Assembly (NCBI RefSeq): GCF_024704385.1
Contig: NZ_JAJDFX010000002.1
Span: 1,612,001-1,676,000, forward strand
Direction of reading: 5' to 3'
Length of the DNA stretch: 64,000 bases
From: Cellulomonas sp. P24
GTDB taxonomy: Bacteria > Actinomycetota > Actinomycetes > Actinomycetales > Cellulomonadaceae
The first letter of the stretch is position 1, and the number at the start of each line of letters is the position of its first letter. Shown piece after piece: positions 37,032 to 45,386 of the stretch. The translations under genes and the position numbers were made by a program. The notes under the pieces are model-generated. The model was not told where the DNA came from, searched no databases, and was given only the letters and a program-made list of their open reading frames with translations.

Positions 37032-37871
37032 GTGCCCGCCGATCAGGTCGACCCGCGACGCGGTGCCGACACGCCCGATGCCGACCTGACCGAGGTCGGG
37101 CCCGGGAGGACCGCCGCGTTCTTCGACGTCGACAACACGATCATCCGTGGCGCGAGCGCCTTCCACCTGGCCGTCGGACTGTACCGGCGGGGCTTCTTCA
37201 CCCCGCTGGACATCGTCGAGTTCTCGGTGCACCAGGCGCGGTACCTGATCTTCGGGGAGAACAAGCAGCAGATCGACCAGGTCCGGTCACGCGGCCTGTC
37301 GATCATGGCTGGCCGGTCGGTCGCCGAGGTCGCCGCGATCGGCGAGGAGGTCTACGACGAGGTCCTGTGCCTGCGGATCTTCCCGGGCACGCAGAAGCTC
37401 CTGGACGACCACCTCGCCGCCGGGCACCAGGTCTGGCTCGTGACCGCGAGCCCCGTGGAGATCGGCGAGCTGATCGCCCGGCGTCTCGGCGCGACGGGTG
37501 CGCTGGGCACGGTCGCCGAGCACGAGGACGGCTTCTACACCGGCCGACTGGTGGGCGACCTCCTCCACGGCGAGGCCAAGGCGCGCGCGGTGCGGACCCT
37601 CGCCGAACGCGACGGCCTGGAGCTGGCGGACAGCTACGCGTACGGGGACTCGATCAACGACGTCCCGATCCTCTCCGCGGTCGGTCACCCCTGCGCGATC
37701 AACCCCGAGCCTCGCCTCCGGCGCTACGCACGGACGGTCGGGTGGCCGGTGCGGGAGTTCCGAGGTCGACGTCGCACCGCACGCCGCAGCGCGAACGCGG
37801 CGAGCCTCGCCGGCCTCGCGTGGGTGGCCGGCCTGATCCTCCGCTCGCTGCGACGGACGTTCCGCCGATGA
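37032..37871 (+). CDS. HAD-IB family phosphatase (SerB-like)
   Basis: This 279-residue HAD hydrolase has the nucleophile motif FFDVDNTIIRG (D32, D34), motif II LVTASP, a lysine in GEAKARAV and motif IV YGDSINDVPIL. It belongs to the SerB/IB group that includes phosphoserine phosphatase and lysophospholipid phosphatases, so the substrate is uncertain. The C-terminus has a weak hydrophobic, Arg-rich segment that may touch the membrane. The start is GTG with TACAGT seven bases upstream. The stop overlaps the GNAT start (ATGA). Confidence 0.85.
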   Translation: MPADQVDPRRGADTPDADLTEVGPGRTAAFFDVDNTIIRGASAFHLAVGLYRRGFFTPLDIVEFSVHQARYLIFGENKQQIDQVRSRGLSIMAGRSVAEVAAIGEEVYDEVLCLRIFPGTQKLLDDHLAAGHQVWLVTASPVEIGELIARRLGATGALGTVAEHEDGFYTGRLVGDLLHGEAKARAVRTLAERDGLELADSYAYGDSINDVPILSAVGHPCAINPEPRLRRYARTVGWPVREFRGRRRTARRSANAASLAGLAWVAGLILRSLRRTFRR

Positions 37872-38452
37872 GCGTCGCCCGTGTCCGACCCGCCTCGGTG
37901 CCCGATGCCGAGGACCTCGCGGAGCTCGCCGCGCTGACCTTCCCGCTCGCGTGCCCGCCACACACCACGCAGGCCGCGAAGAGCGCCTTCATCCAGGACG
38001 TGCTGTCGGCGGCGAGGTTCCGCGAGTACCTCACGGATCCGGCGCGCGTGGTCCTGGTCGCGCAGGTCGCCGACGGACCCGGCACCGCACCGGTCCCGCT
38101 CACCGACAACGCTGACCTCGCGGGGTACGCGATGCTCGTCGACGCCGAGCCCGGCGACCCCGACGTGCGCGCCGTCGTCACGGTGCGACCGACCATCGAG
38201 CTCAGCAAGTTCTACGTGCACCCGGACCACCACGGCCAGGGCGTCGCGAACGCGCTGATGCGCGCCGCGCTCGACGTCGCGCGCCGTCGCGACCGGGCCG
38301 GCATCTGGCTCGGCGTGAACAACGAGAACGTGCGCGCCCAGCGCTTCTACGCGCGGCACGGGTTCGCCGTCGTCGGCACCAAGCACTTCCAGGTCGGGGG
38401 GCGCCTCGAGGACGACTTCGTCCTCGAGCGGCCCCTCGCCGACCTCGGCTGA
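37868..38452 (+). CDS. GNAT family N-acetyltransferase
   Basis: This 194-residue acetyltransferase has the core LSKFYVHPDHHGQGVANALMRAAL (acetyl-CoA motif), followed by GVNNENVRAQRFYARHGFAVVG and EDDFVLERPL. The substrate is unknown. The ATG overlaps the HAD stop as ATGA, so the two are translationally coupled. A longer frame reads through from the HAD gene but is out of phase with it and not coding. Confidence 0.87.
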   Translation: MSVARVRPASVPDAEDLAELAALTFPLACPPHTTQAAKSAFIQDVLSAARFREYLTDPARVVLVAQVADGPGTAPVPLTDNADLAGYAMLVDAEPGDPDVRAVVTVRPTIELSKFYVHPDHHGQGVANALMRAALDVARRRDRAGIWLGVNNENVRAQRFYARHGFAVVGTKHFQVGGRLEDDFVLERPLADLG

Positions 38453-38472
38453 CCCGCAGGGTCCACCTCGGG

Positions 38473-38516
38473 AACGACGACGCAGGCCCGGCCGGAGCCG
38501 GGCCTGCGTCGTCGTT
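38473..38516. terminator. Bidirectional terminator between the GNAT gene and bS22
   Basis: Perfect 20-bp arms (starting AACGACGACGCAGG) have a four-base loop CGGA. It lies 20 bases past the GNAT stop and 20 bases from the bS22 stop, so it serves both converging transcripts. Confidence 0.92.
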
Positions 38517-38536
38517 CGTCCGCCGGAGCGGTCAGA

Positions 38537-38635
38537 TCACTTCTTGTTGCGGCGCTGGTGGCGCGTCTTGCGGAGAAGCTTGCGGTGCTTCTTCTTGGCC
38601 ATCCGCTTGCGGCGCTTCTTGATGACGGAGCCCAT
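38537..38635 (-). CDS. 30S ribosomal protein bS22 (AURKAIP1/COX24 domain), 32 aa
   Basis: This tiny basic protein reads [19 protein letters not shown] and ends [10 protein letters not shown]; 22 of its 32 residues are Lys, Arg or His. The sequence is nearly identical to the mycobacterial ribosomal protein bS22 (Rv0500B-type, AURKAIP1/COX24 domain), which sits near the decoding centre of actinobacterial ribosomes. It is too short for most ORF callers. As in mycobacteria, it lies just downstream of an excisionase-type HTH gene on the same strand. Confidence 0.93.
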   Translation of the reverse strand: MGSVIKKRRKRMAKKKHRKLLRKTRHQRRNKK

Positions 38636-38763
38636 GGGTCCTCACAATGCTGGGTCTGGTGCGGGTCGGGACGTTGAGCGGCAGGAAGCAACGCCCACGC
38701 CCAGGAAAGTCCTGGTGCATCTTACCTGCTGCGCTGCGTGCGCGGCCACGGCACCGGCCGGGC

Positions 38764-38970
38764 TCAGGACGTCAGCCGGTCGCCCTCGACGTGCGAGCTC
38801 GCCAGGTACATGTCGAGCGCGTCCTGCGGGACCCGGAACGAACGTCCGACACGCACCGCCGGCATCTCACCCGAGTGGACGAGCCGGTACACGGTCATCT
38901 TGGAGACCCGCATGACGTCGGCGACCTCGGCGACCGTCAGGTACCGCACCCGCGGCATGTCGCTCGTCAT
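38764..38970 (-). CDS. Excisionase-family helix-turn-helix DNA-binding protein
   Basis: This 68-residue MerR-like/excisionase HTH protein reads YLTVAEVADVMRVSKMTVYR, then LVHSGEMPAVRVGRSFRVPQDALDMYL. It matches the small regulator next to bS22 in mycobacteria (Rv0500A-type) in both sequence pattern and position. Target genes are unknown. There are two possible ATG starts (38970 and 38958); the longer is given. It is not linked to any phage, so excisionase is only a family name. Confidence 0.85.
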   Translation of the reverse strand: MTSDMPRVRYLTVAEVADVMRVSKMTVYRLVHSGEMPAVRVGRSFRVPQDALDMYLASSHVEGDRLTS

Positions 38971-39107
38971 GCTCCAGCGCTCCTGTGCTCCGCTCGCCAG
39001 CTGTCGGTCGCCACGTGGCGAGAGCAGCGCACCTGCCCGACGGGCCGTGCAGCGCTCACCCTAGGGCCTCGTGGGGCTGGAGTGAAAGGGGTGAACTCAT
39101 GTGACAG

Positions 39108-40289
39108 TCAGTCGTGGTCGACGTTCAGTCCGAGCGCGGGGAACGCCGCCTGGCGCGTGGCACGGACGGCCCGGTCCAGCGGGTCCGCCGGGTCGTACCC
39201 GGAGGACCACGGACGGAAGCTCGCGGGGACCCCGTCGGTCATGAACGGCGGCGCGCTCCGCCCCCACCGCTCCTGGACGTGGTCGAGCCACGAGGACGGC
39301 ACCGGCGTGGACGGGTCGAGCGGCCCATGGGTCGCGATCGCGATGACGTGGGCCCACGCACGCGGCACCACCTCGACCACGGCGTACCCTCCACCGCCGA
39401 GCGCGACCCAGCGTCCACCGGCGACCTCGTGCGCGAGGTCGTGCACCCACGACGCGGCGAGCCGCTGCGCGTCGACCGAGATGTCGAGGTTCGACAACGG
39501 GTCCGTCCCGTGCGCGTCGCACCCGTGCTGCGACACGACGATCTCGGGCCGGAACTCCCGCACGACCGCAGGGACCACCGCATCGATGGCCCGCAACCAG
39601 CCCGCATCGGAGGTGCGGGCCGGCAGAGGCAGGTTCACGACGGACCCGGCCGCCTCCCCGAGCCCGGCGTCCCCGGCGGGACCGGTGCCCGGGAACAACG
39701 TGATGCCGCTCTCGTGGACCGAGACCGTGAGAACCCGCGGGTCGTCGTAGAAGACCGCCTGCACCCCGTCCCCGTGGTGGGCGTCCAGGTCGACGTAGGC
39801 GACGCGTTCGGCGCCGTCCGCGAGCAGGGCGCGGATCGCCACCGCGGCGTCGTTGTACACGCAGAAGCCCGAGGCGGCACCGGGCATCGCGTGGTGCATC
39901 CCGCCGGCGATGTTCACGGCGTGCTCGACCTCACCGGACCACACCGCGCGAGCCGCCCCCAGCGAGCCGCCGACGATCCGTGCCGCGGCCTCGTGCATGC
40001 CCGTGAAGACCGGGTCGTCCTCGGTCCCCAGACCCCGGGCCGGATCGATCACCCCGCCGTCGGACGCGGCGTGAACGGCACGGATGTAGTCGGGCGTGTG
40101 CACGGTGGCGAGCGTGGCGTCGTCGACCGGCTCGGCTCCCACGACCTCGACGCCGGGGCGGTCGAGGAGACCGAGGTCCGCAGCGAGCCGCATCGTCAAC
40201 GCGAGCCGTTCCGGCGCCATCGGGTGGATCGCGCCGAAGTCGTAGCCGAGCAGCGCGGGGGACCAGACGACTCTCACGTGACCGGCCAT
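39108..40289 (-). CDS. acuC: AcuC-type deacetylase (histone deacetylase family)
   Basis: This 393-residue zinc-dependent deacetylase has the family motifs GGMHHAMPGAASGFCVYND, YVDLDAHHGDGVQAVFYDD (metal site), GCDAHGTDPLSNL and LGGGGYA. AcuC deacetylates and thus activates acetyl-CoA synthetase in Bacillus. No acuA, acuB or acs is nearby, so the partner is unknown. The start is ATG at 40289, with TACCGT six bases upstream (leaderless type). The upstream reading frame is only a shadow of yjfF. Confidence 0.88.
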   Translation of the reverse strand: MAGHVRVVWSPALLGYDFGAIHPMAPERLALTMRLAADLGLLDRPGVEVVGAEPVDDATLATVHTPDYIRAVHAASDGGVIDPARGLGTEDDPVFTGMHEAAARIVGGSLGAARAVWSGEVEHAVNIAGGMHHAMPGAASGFCVYNDAAVAIRALLADGAERVAYVDLDAHHGDGVQAVFYDDPRVLTVSVHESGITLFPGTGPAGDAGLGEAAGSVVNLPLPARTSDAGWLRAIDAVVPAVVREFRPEIVVSQHGCDAHGTDPLSNLDISVDAQRLAASWVHDLAHEVAGGRWVALGGGGYAVVEVVPRAWAHVIAIATHGPLDPSTPVPSSWLDHVQERWGRSAPPFMTDGVPASFRPWSSGYDPADPLDRAVRATRQAAFPALGLNVDHD

Positions 40290-40384
40290 CCTGCCACGGT
40301 AGTGCGGCGGCCCGACGCTCGTGCACTCCTCGGGCTGGTGGCTCCCGGAGGATCTCGAGAGCGGCCTCCCGACGAGGGCGCCCG

Positions 40385-41431
40385 CTACCTTCGCCGCACC
40401 GTGACGAGGCGTTGCATGACGACGAAGACCAGCAGCAGCACGCCGATGAAGATCTTCGTCCACCACGAGCTCAACGTCCCCTGGAACGTGATGATCGTCT
40501 GGATGAGCCCGAGCACGACCACCCCGAGGACCGACCCGAGCACGAACCCGCTCCCGCCGGTCAGCAGCGTGCCACCGATGACGACGGCCGCGATCGCGTC
40601 GAGCTCCATGCCGACCCCGGTCAACGAGTATCCCGAACGGGAGAAGACCGTGAACAGGAATCCGCCGATGCCGGCACACGTCCCGCTGATGACGTACACG
40701 AGGATCTTCGTACGGGCGACCGGCAGACCCATGAGCACGGCAGAGCTCTCGCTGCCTCCGATCGCGTAGACGGTGCGTCCGAACCGTGTGAAGTGCAGGA
40801 CGTAGAAGGCAACGACGACGACGAGCAGGGCGATGAGGCCGCTCGGGGTGACCGTCCACGTGTCCCCGATCGGGATGCGGGCGCTCGAGAGCCACACGAT
40901 CGTCGGGTCGGAGATCGGGATCGACGAGAGGCTGATGACGTAGCAGAGCCCGCGCGCGAGGAACATCGCGGCGAGCGTCGCGATGAACGGTTGGATCTCG
41001 AACACGTGGACCATCACGCCCACGACGAGTCCGAGCGCCGAGCCGATCAGGATCACGAGCGGGATCACGACGAACGCCGGCCAGCCGCTCTGGAACAGCG
41101 ACGCCGCCGAGATCCCGGAGAGGGCGACCACGGCCCCGACGGACAGGTCGATGCCGCCCGTGACGATCACGAAGGTCATCCCGACGGCGAGCACGATCAT
41201 GTACGAGTTGTTGATGAACAGGTTGGACACGACACGGCCCGAGAGGAAGTTCTCGTAGCGCGCACCCCCGATCACGAACATCAGGATCAGGACGAGGAGG
41301 GCGCCGAGGACCGGCAGGAACCGGCGGTCGACGTGCACCCGGCGCACCACGCGGGCCAGAAGTGAACCGTCGCCCCTGACCGCCTCGGCGCGGTTCTCGT
41401 CGGTCGTCGGCAGGACATCGGGAACGGCCAT
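40385..41431 (-). CDS. yjfF: Sugar ABC transporter permease (YjfF-like)
   Basis: This 348-residue permease of the branched sugar importer family (BPD_transp_2) has 8-10 TM helices and the signatures GMTFVIVTGGIDLSVGAVVAL and IGGTLLTGGSGFVLGSVLG. It is the last gene of ytfQ-ytfR-ytfT-yjfF. In E. coli this system imports galactofuranose, but here the regulon points to arabinose or arabinofuranose-type sugars (inference). The ATG shares a base with the ytfT stop (TGATG). Confidence 0.9.
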   Translation of the reverse strand: MAVPDVLPTTDENRAEAVRGDGSLLARVVRRVHVDRRFLPVLGALLVLILMFVIGGARYENFLSGRVVSNLFINNSYMIVLAVGMTFVIVTGGIDLSVGAVVALSGISAASLFQSGWPAFVVIPLVILIGSALGLVVGVMVHVFEIQPFIATLAAMFLARGLCYVISLSSIPISDPTIVWLSSARIPIGDTWTVTPSGLIALLVVVVAFYVLHFTRFGRTVYAIGGSESSAVLMGLPVARTKILVYVISGTCAGIGGFLFTVFSRSGYSLTGVGMELDAIAAVVIGGTLLTGGSGFVLGSVLGVVVLGLIQTIITFQGTLSSWWTKIFIGVLLLVFVVMQRLVTVRRR

Positions 41432-42474
41432 CAGACACCCACCTTCACGGGCACAGGAGCAGTCGCGGGAGCGCGCCGCCTCGAGGCGATCCGGTTCCGG
41501 ACCACCGGGGCCTGCATGATGCACACGGCGATGACGACGACCGCCTTGAACAGCGGCGTCACGGCCGGCGGGACGCCCAGGATCGTCACCGTGAGCGTGA
41601 GGGTCTGGATCACGAGGACCCCGACGAGCGTCCCGGAGAGGGAGAACTTGCCGCCTGCGAGGGAGGTCCCGCCGATCACGACCGCGAGGATCGCGTCGAG
41701 CTCGATGAACAGCCCGGCGTTGTTCGCGTCGGCCGCCATGACGTTCGAGCTGATCATCAGCCCGGCGATGCCCGCGAACACCCCGGAGAGCGCGTACACG
41801 GTCCAGATGATCGTCCGCGACCGGACGCCCGCCAGGCGGCTCGCCTGCGGGTTGATGCCGACGGACTCGATGAGCATGCCGAGCGCGGTGCGCCGGGTCA
41901 GGATCGCGACGATCGCGAACAGCCCGCCCGAGATCAGCACGGCGACCGGGACCGCCAGCCAGTAGCCCGATCCGATCATCTTGTACGGCGGGCTGTTGAT
42001 CGTGGTGATCTGCCCGCCGGTGATGAGCATCGCGATGCCCCGGCCGGCCGTCATGAGGACGAGGGTCGCGATGATCGGCTGAATCCCGACGACCGAGACG
42101 AGGAACCCGTTCCAGACCCCGAGCACGAGCGCGAGGAGCGTAGCGATCACGACCGCGGTGAGCACGGTGACGACGCTGGTCGGGTCCCCCGACGACGCGA
42201 TGAAGCTGCACGCGACGGCACCCGAGATCGCGACGACCGCGCCGACGGACAGGTCGATGCCACGCGTCGCGATGACGAGCGTCATGCCGACGGCGACGAG
42301 GAGCAGCGGCGAGCTGTTGCGCAGGATGTCGATGAGCGCACCGAACAGGTGACCGTCCTGGAGCCGGATGTTCACGAAGTTCGTCGTCTTGATCGTGTTG
42401 GCCACGAGCAGCGCGACAAGAGCCACCACCGGCCAGAAGATCTTGCTCGCGGCGAACCTCTTCCACCCGGTCAT
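41431..42474 (-). CDS. ytfT: Sugar ABC transporter permease (YtfT-like)
   Basis: This 347-residue permease is paired with YjfF to form the membrane channel. It has hydrophobic segments throughout, GMTLVIATRGIDLSVGAVVAISG and VIGGTSLAGGKFSLSGTLVG. The two permeases are homologous to each other. The ATG overlaps the ytfR stop (ATGA), so the operon is translationally coupled. The C-terminus is basic and cytoplasmic. Confidence 0.92.
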   Translation of the reverse strand: MTGWKRFAASKIFWPVVALVALLVANTIKTTNFVNIRLQDGHLFGALIDILRNSSPLLLVAVGMTLVIATRGIDLSVGAVVAISGAVACSFIASSGDPTSVVTVLTAVVIATLLALVLGVWNGFLVSVVGIQPIIATLVLMTAGRGIAMLITGGQITTINSPPYKMIGSGYWLAVPVAVLISGGLFAIVAILTRRTALGMLIESVGINPQASRLAGVRSRTIIWTVYALSGVFAGIAGLMISSNVMAADANNAGLFIELDAILAVVIGGTSLAGGKFSLSGTLVGVLVIQTLTLTVTILGVPPAVTPLFKAVVVIAVCIMQAPVVRNRIASRRRAPATAPVPVKVGV

Positions 42475-43997
42475 GAGGCCTGCCCTCCGGTCGCGATGAG
42501 CTCGACGATGTCATCGACCCCGGTGCCCGAGCCCTCGACCTCGGCGATCTTGTGGTGGTCGCGCAGGACCGCGATCCGATGGCTCACGCGGAGCACCTCT
42601 TCGAGCTCCGAGGAGATGAACACCACGGACATGCCGTCGCGCGCGAGCTCGGTCACGAGTCGTTGGATCTCCGCCTTCGTCCCGACGTCGATGCCGCGCG
42701 TCGGCTCGTCGAGCACCAGGAGCTTCGGGGCGGTGGCGAGCCACCGCGCGAGCAGCACCTTCTGCTGGTTGCCGCCGGACAGGTTCCGCGCAGGGAGGTC
42801 CGGGTTCGGCGGGCGGATGTCCAGTGCCGCGATGTACTGCTGCACGATCTCGTCGGCGCGTCGCGCCGGGATGCGCCGGGTCCACCCGCGCTCGGCCTGC
42901 AGGCCCAGCAGGATGTTCTCGCTCATGGTGAGGTCCGCGACGATCCCCTCGGCCTTCCTGTCCTCCGAGGAGTACGCGACGTGCCGGTCGAGTGCGGCCC
43001 GCGGCGTGCGCAGGTGCACGGTCGCGTCGCCCATCCGGATCTGGCCGTGGTCGGACCGGTCCGCGCCGGTCAGCAGCCTCGCGAGCTCGGTGCGCCCCGA
43101 CCCGAGCAGACCGGCGAGCCCCACGACCTCGCCCTCGTAGAGGTCGAGGTCGAACGGCTCGATGGCGCCGCGCCGCCCGAGACCGATCGCCCGGAGGATG
43201 GGAGCGGTGTGCGTCATCGCGGCGACCGAGTGCTTGGGGGCTCCCTCGAGCCGTTCGAGGTCTTCGAGCGACGTGCCGATCATCTTCGAGATCAGGTCGA
43301 GCCGGGGCAGCTCGCTCGTGACGTACTCACCGACGAGCTGTCCGTTGCGCAGGATCGTCATGCGGTCGGAGATCTCGTAGACCTGCTCGAGGAAGTGGGA
43401 CACGAAGAGGATCGCGACGCCCTCGTCGCGCAGCGCGCGCATCACCGTGAACAGCTGCACGACCTCGCCGACGTCGAGGCTCGAGGTCGGCTCGTCGAGG
43501 ATGAGGACCTTGGCGTCGACCACCATGGCCCGGCAGATGGCGACGAGCTGCTGCACGGCCAGCGAGTGCGTCGAGAGCGACGACCGGGGATCGATGGTGA
43601 GGTTGAGGCGCGCGAGATGAGCTGCCGCGGCGGTCCGGGTCGCGCGCCAGTCGATCGAGCCACCGCGCCTCGGCTCGCGCCCGAGCATGATGTTCTCCGC
43701 GACCGTGAGGTTCGCGCAGAGGTTGACCTCTTGGTAGACGGTGCTGATGCCGGCGTTCTGAGCAGCGGCGGGGCCGGCGAAAGACGTTGCAGCGCCGGCG
43801 ACGACGATCGTGCCGGCGTCGATCGCGTACACCCCGGTGAGGGCCTTGATGAGGGTCGACTTCCCGGCACCGTTCTCCCCCATGAGCGCATGGATCTCCC
43901 CCGGTCGGAGGGTGAAGTCGACGTCCTGGAGTGCCTTGACGCCGGGGAACTCGATCGAGATGCCGCGCATCTCGACGACAGCTGGTGTGGTGGTCAT
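42471..43997 (-). CDS. ytfR: Sugar ABC transporter ATP-binding protein (YtfR-like)
   Basis: This 508-residue protein has two fused ATPase domains. Domain 1 has Walker [10 protein letters not shown] (about residues 40-48), Walker [12 protein letters not shown] and a degenerate signature. Domain 2 (from about residue 265) has the altered Walker A GLLGSGRTEL usual in this family, signature LSGGNQQK and Walker [12 protein letters not shown]. It energises the YtfT/YjfF pair. It follows the binding-protein gene after a 109-base gap that holds a hairpin. Confidence 0.94.
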   Translation of the reverse strand: MTTTPAVVEMRGISIEFPGVKALQDVDFTLRPGEIHALMGENGAGKSTLIKALTGVYAIDAGTIVVAGAATSFAGPAAAQNAGISTVYQEVNLCANLTVAENIMLGREPRRGGSIDWRATRTAAAAHLARLNLTIDPRSSLSTHSLAVQQLVAICRAMVVDAKVLILDEPTSSLDVGEVVQLFTVMRALRDEGVAILFVSHFLEQVYEISDRMTILRNGQLVGEYVTSELPRLDLISKMIGTSLEDLERLEGAPKHSVAAMTHTAPILRAIGLGRRGAIEPFDLDLYEGEVVGLAGLLGSGRTELARLLTGADRSDHGQIRMGDATVHLRTPRAALDRHVAYSSEDRKAEGIVADLTMSENILLGLQAERGWTRRIPARRADEIVQQYIAALDIRPPNPDLPARNLSGGNQQKVLLARWLATAPKLLVLDEPTRGIDVGTKAEIQRLVTELARDGMSVVFISSELEEVLRVSHRIAVLRDHHKIAEVEGSGTGVDDIVELIATGGQAS

Positions 43998-44026
43998 GCG
44001 ACGGCCTTCCGGACGACGGGTACCGC

Positions 44027-44067
44027 GTCGTGCGGCGGGATGGCTCGTGGCCGCCCCGCCGCACGAC
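44027..44067 (-). other. Intercistronic hairpin between ytfQ and ytfR
   Basis: Perfect 13-bp arms (GTCGTGCGGCGGG / CCCGCCGCACGAC) with a 15-base loop lie just after the binding-protein gene. Such structures often act as partial terminators or 3' stabilisers that make the binding protein more abundant than the ATPase and permeases. The same layout recurs in the second transporter operon. Confidence 0.7.
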
Positions 44068-44106
44068 CGTGGCGCTCAGGATCAACAGAGCTGATGCTCC
44101 GGGCGC

Positions 44107-45114
44107 TCAGTACTTGCGGGTCGGGAGAGCCTCCTTGGCCTGCTCCTGCGTGAACGTGGTCTCCGTCGTGATGATCCGCTTCTCAGGGGTCTGGCCTGCC
44201 ATGACCTGCTTCACGACGTCGGCCAGCTGCTGACCGAGCAACGGGGAGCACTCCGCGATGAAGTTGATCTTGCCGTCCGCCAGAGCCTGCATGCCGTCAT
44301 GGACCGCGTCGACGGTGACGATCTTGATGTCCTTGCCCGGGACCTTGCCCGCAGCCTCGATGGCCTCGATCGCGCCGAGGCCCATGTCGTCGTTGTGCGC
44401 GAAGACCAGGTCGATGCTCGGGTTGGCCTGCAGGAAGCCCTCCATGACCGTCTTGCCCTCGGACCGCGTGAAGTTGCCGGTCTGCGACGCGATGATCTTG
44501 AGGTTCGAGTGGCTGGCGATCGCGTCCTTGAAGCCTGCCATGCGGTCGTTCGCCGGGGCAGAACCGGTGGTGCCCTGGAGCTCGACGATGTTCGTCGGCT
44601 TGTCACCGAACTCGGTGACGACCCAGTCGCCGGCCGCCTTCCCCTCCTTCACGAAGTCGGAGCCGAGGAACGTCACGTAGAGCGAGGTGTCCTTGGAGTC
44701 GACCGCGCGGTCGGTGAGCACGACGGGGATCTTGGCGGCCTTGGCCTCCTCGAGCACCGCGTCCCAGCCCGACTCGACGACGGGCGAGAACGCGATGACG
44801 TCGGCGCCCTGCGCGATGTAGGAGCGGATCGCCTGGATCTGGTTCTCCTGCTTCTGCTGCGCGTCGGAGAACTTCAGGTCGAAGCCGTTGGCCTTGGTGA
44901 GGGTCTCCTGGATGTCCTTGGTGTTGGCCGCCCGCCAGCCACTCTCGGAGCCGACCTGTGAGAAGCCGACAGTGATCAGCTTGCCGCTGCCCCCCTCGCT
45001 TCCCGATGTGCTGCCCGCTGTGGTGCCGCTGCTGCTGCAGGCAGCCAGAGCGAGGACAGAGGCAACGGCGACAGCTCCCGCTGCGTGACGGCGTGCATTC
45101 TTCCTGCTGAACAT
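44107..45114 (-). CDS. ytfQ: Sugar ABC transporter substrate-binding lipoprotein (YtfQ-like)
   Basis: This 335-residue periplasmic-binding-type lipoprotein has lipobox ALAAC (C26). Mature features are VGFSQVGSESGWRAANTKDIQ, PVVESGWDAVLEEAK, VVLTDRAVD and AHNDDMGLGAIEAIE, the pattern of YtfQ (galactofuranose-binding protein) rather than ribose-binding proteins. It captures the sugar for YtfRT-YjfF. The start ATG has AAAGGAGAGAGC upstream. Its promoter contains the TGTTAGCGCTAACA operator. Confidence 0.93.
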   Translation of the reverse strand: MFSRKNARRHAAGAVAVASVLALAACSSSGTTAGSTSGSEGGSGKLITVGFSQVGSESGWRAANTKDIQETLTKANGFDLKFSDAQQKQENQIQAIRSYIAQGADVIAFSPVVESGWDAVLEEAKAAKIPVVLTDRAVDSKDTSLYVTFLGSDFVKEGKAAGDWVVTEFGDKPTNIVELQGTTGSAPANDRMAGFKDAIASHSNLKIIASQTGNFTRSEGKTVMEGFLQANPSIDLVFAHNDDMGLGAIEAIEAAGKVPGKDIKIVTVDAVHDGMQALADGKINFIAECSPLLGQQLADVVKQVMAGQTPEKRIITTETTFTQEQAKEALPTRKY

Positions 45115-45216
45115 GCTCTCTCCTTTGAGATGCGCGCCCGGCAACGCCGCCGGGGTGTTCGCTGGTGATGCGCTGGTTGACCGGACCCCCCTCGATCGAT
45201 CAATCCGATCGTCCAC

Positions 45217-45244
45217 ATGTTAGCGCTAACACCCACAGGTTCAA
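45217..45244 (-). promoter_or_regulatory. LacI-type operator and promoter of the ytfQRT-yjfF operon
   Basis: The perfect 14-bp palindrome TGTTAGCGCTAACA is at 45218-45231. On the minus strand TTGAAC (45244-45239), 16 bases and TAACAT (45222-45217) form a promoter whose -10 box is the end of the operator. It lies about 105 bases upstream of the ytfQ ATG. The same arrangement occurs before chvE and araB. Confidence 0.85.
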
Positions 45245-45290
45245 CCTAGTTCCGTCACATTTGGGTCACAGATTGGGCACAGCGCACACA

Positions 45291-45339
45291 GGTCGGCGCA
45301 CGTACTGACGCAACAATCGCGTCGGTACGTGCGCCGACC
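45291..45339 (-). terminator. Terminator of the chvE-mmsA-mmsB operon
   Basis: A 21-bp stem (arms 45291-45311 and 45319-45339, starting GGTCGGCGCACGTAC, one G-U pair) with a 7-base loop lies 48 bases past the mmsB stop. It separates this operon from the ytfQ promoter downstream. Confidence 0.88.
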
Positions 45340-45386
45340 AGTGGGGGTACCCCGCGGTACCCGTTCGACGGTGACTCAGCAGCGCA

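Noticed and set aside
37367-38452. A 361-codon frame fusing the HAD and GNAT regions
   Set aside because: The first part is the HAD gene out of phase. The HAD protein is complete in its own frame and the GNAT has an ATG with an ATGA overlap.
38764-38970. Prophage or integrative element because of the excisionase-type protein
   Set aside because: There is no integrase, attachment repeat or other phage gene nearby, and the gene pairs with bS22 as in mycobacterial chromosomes.
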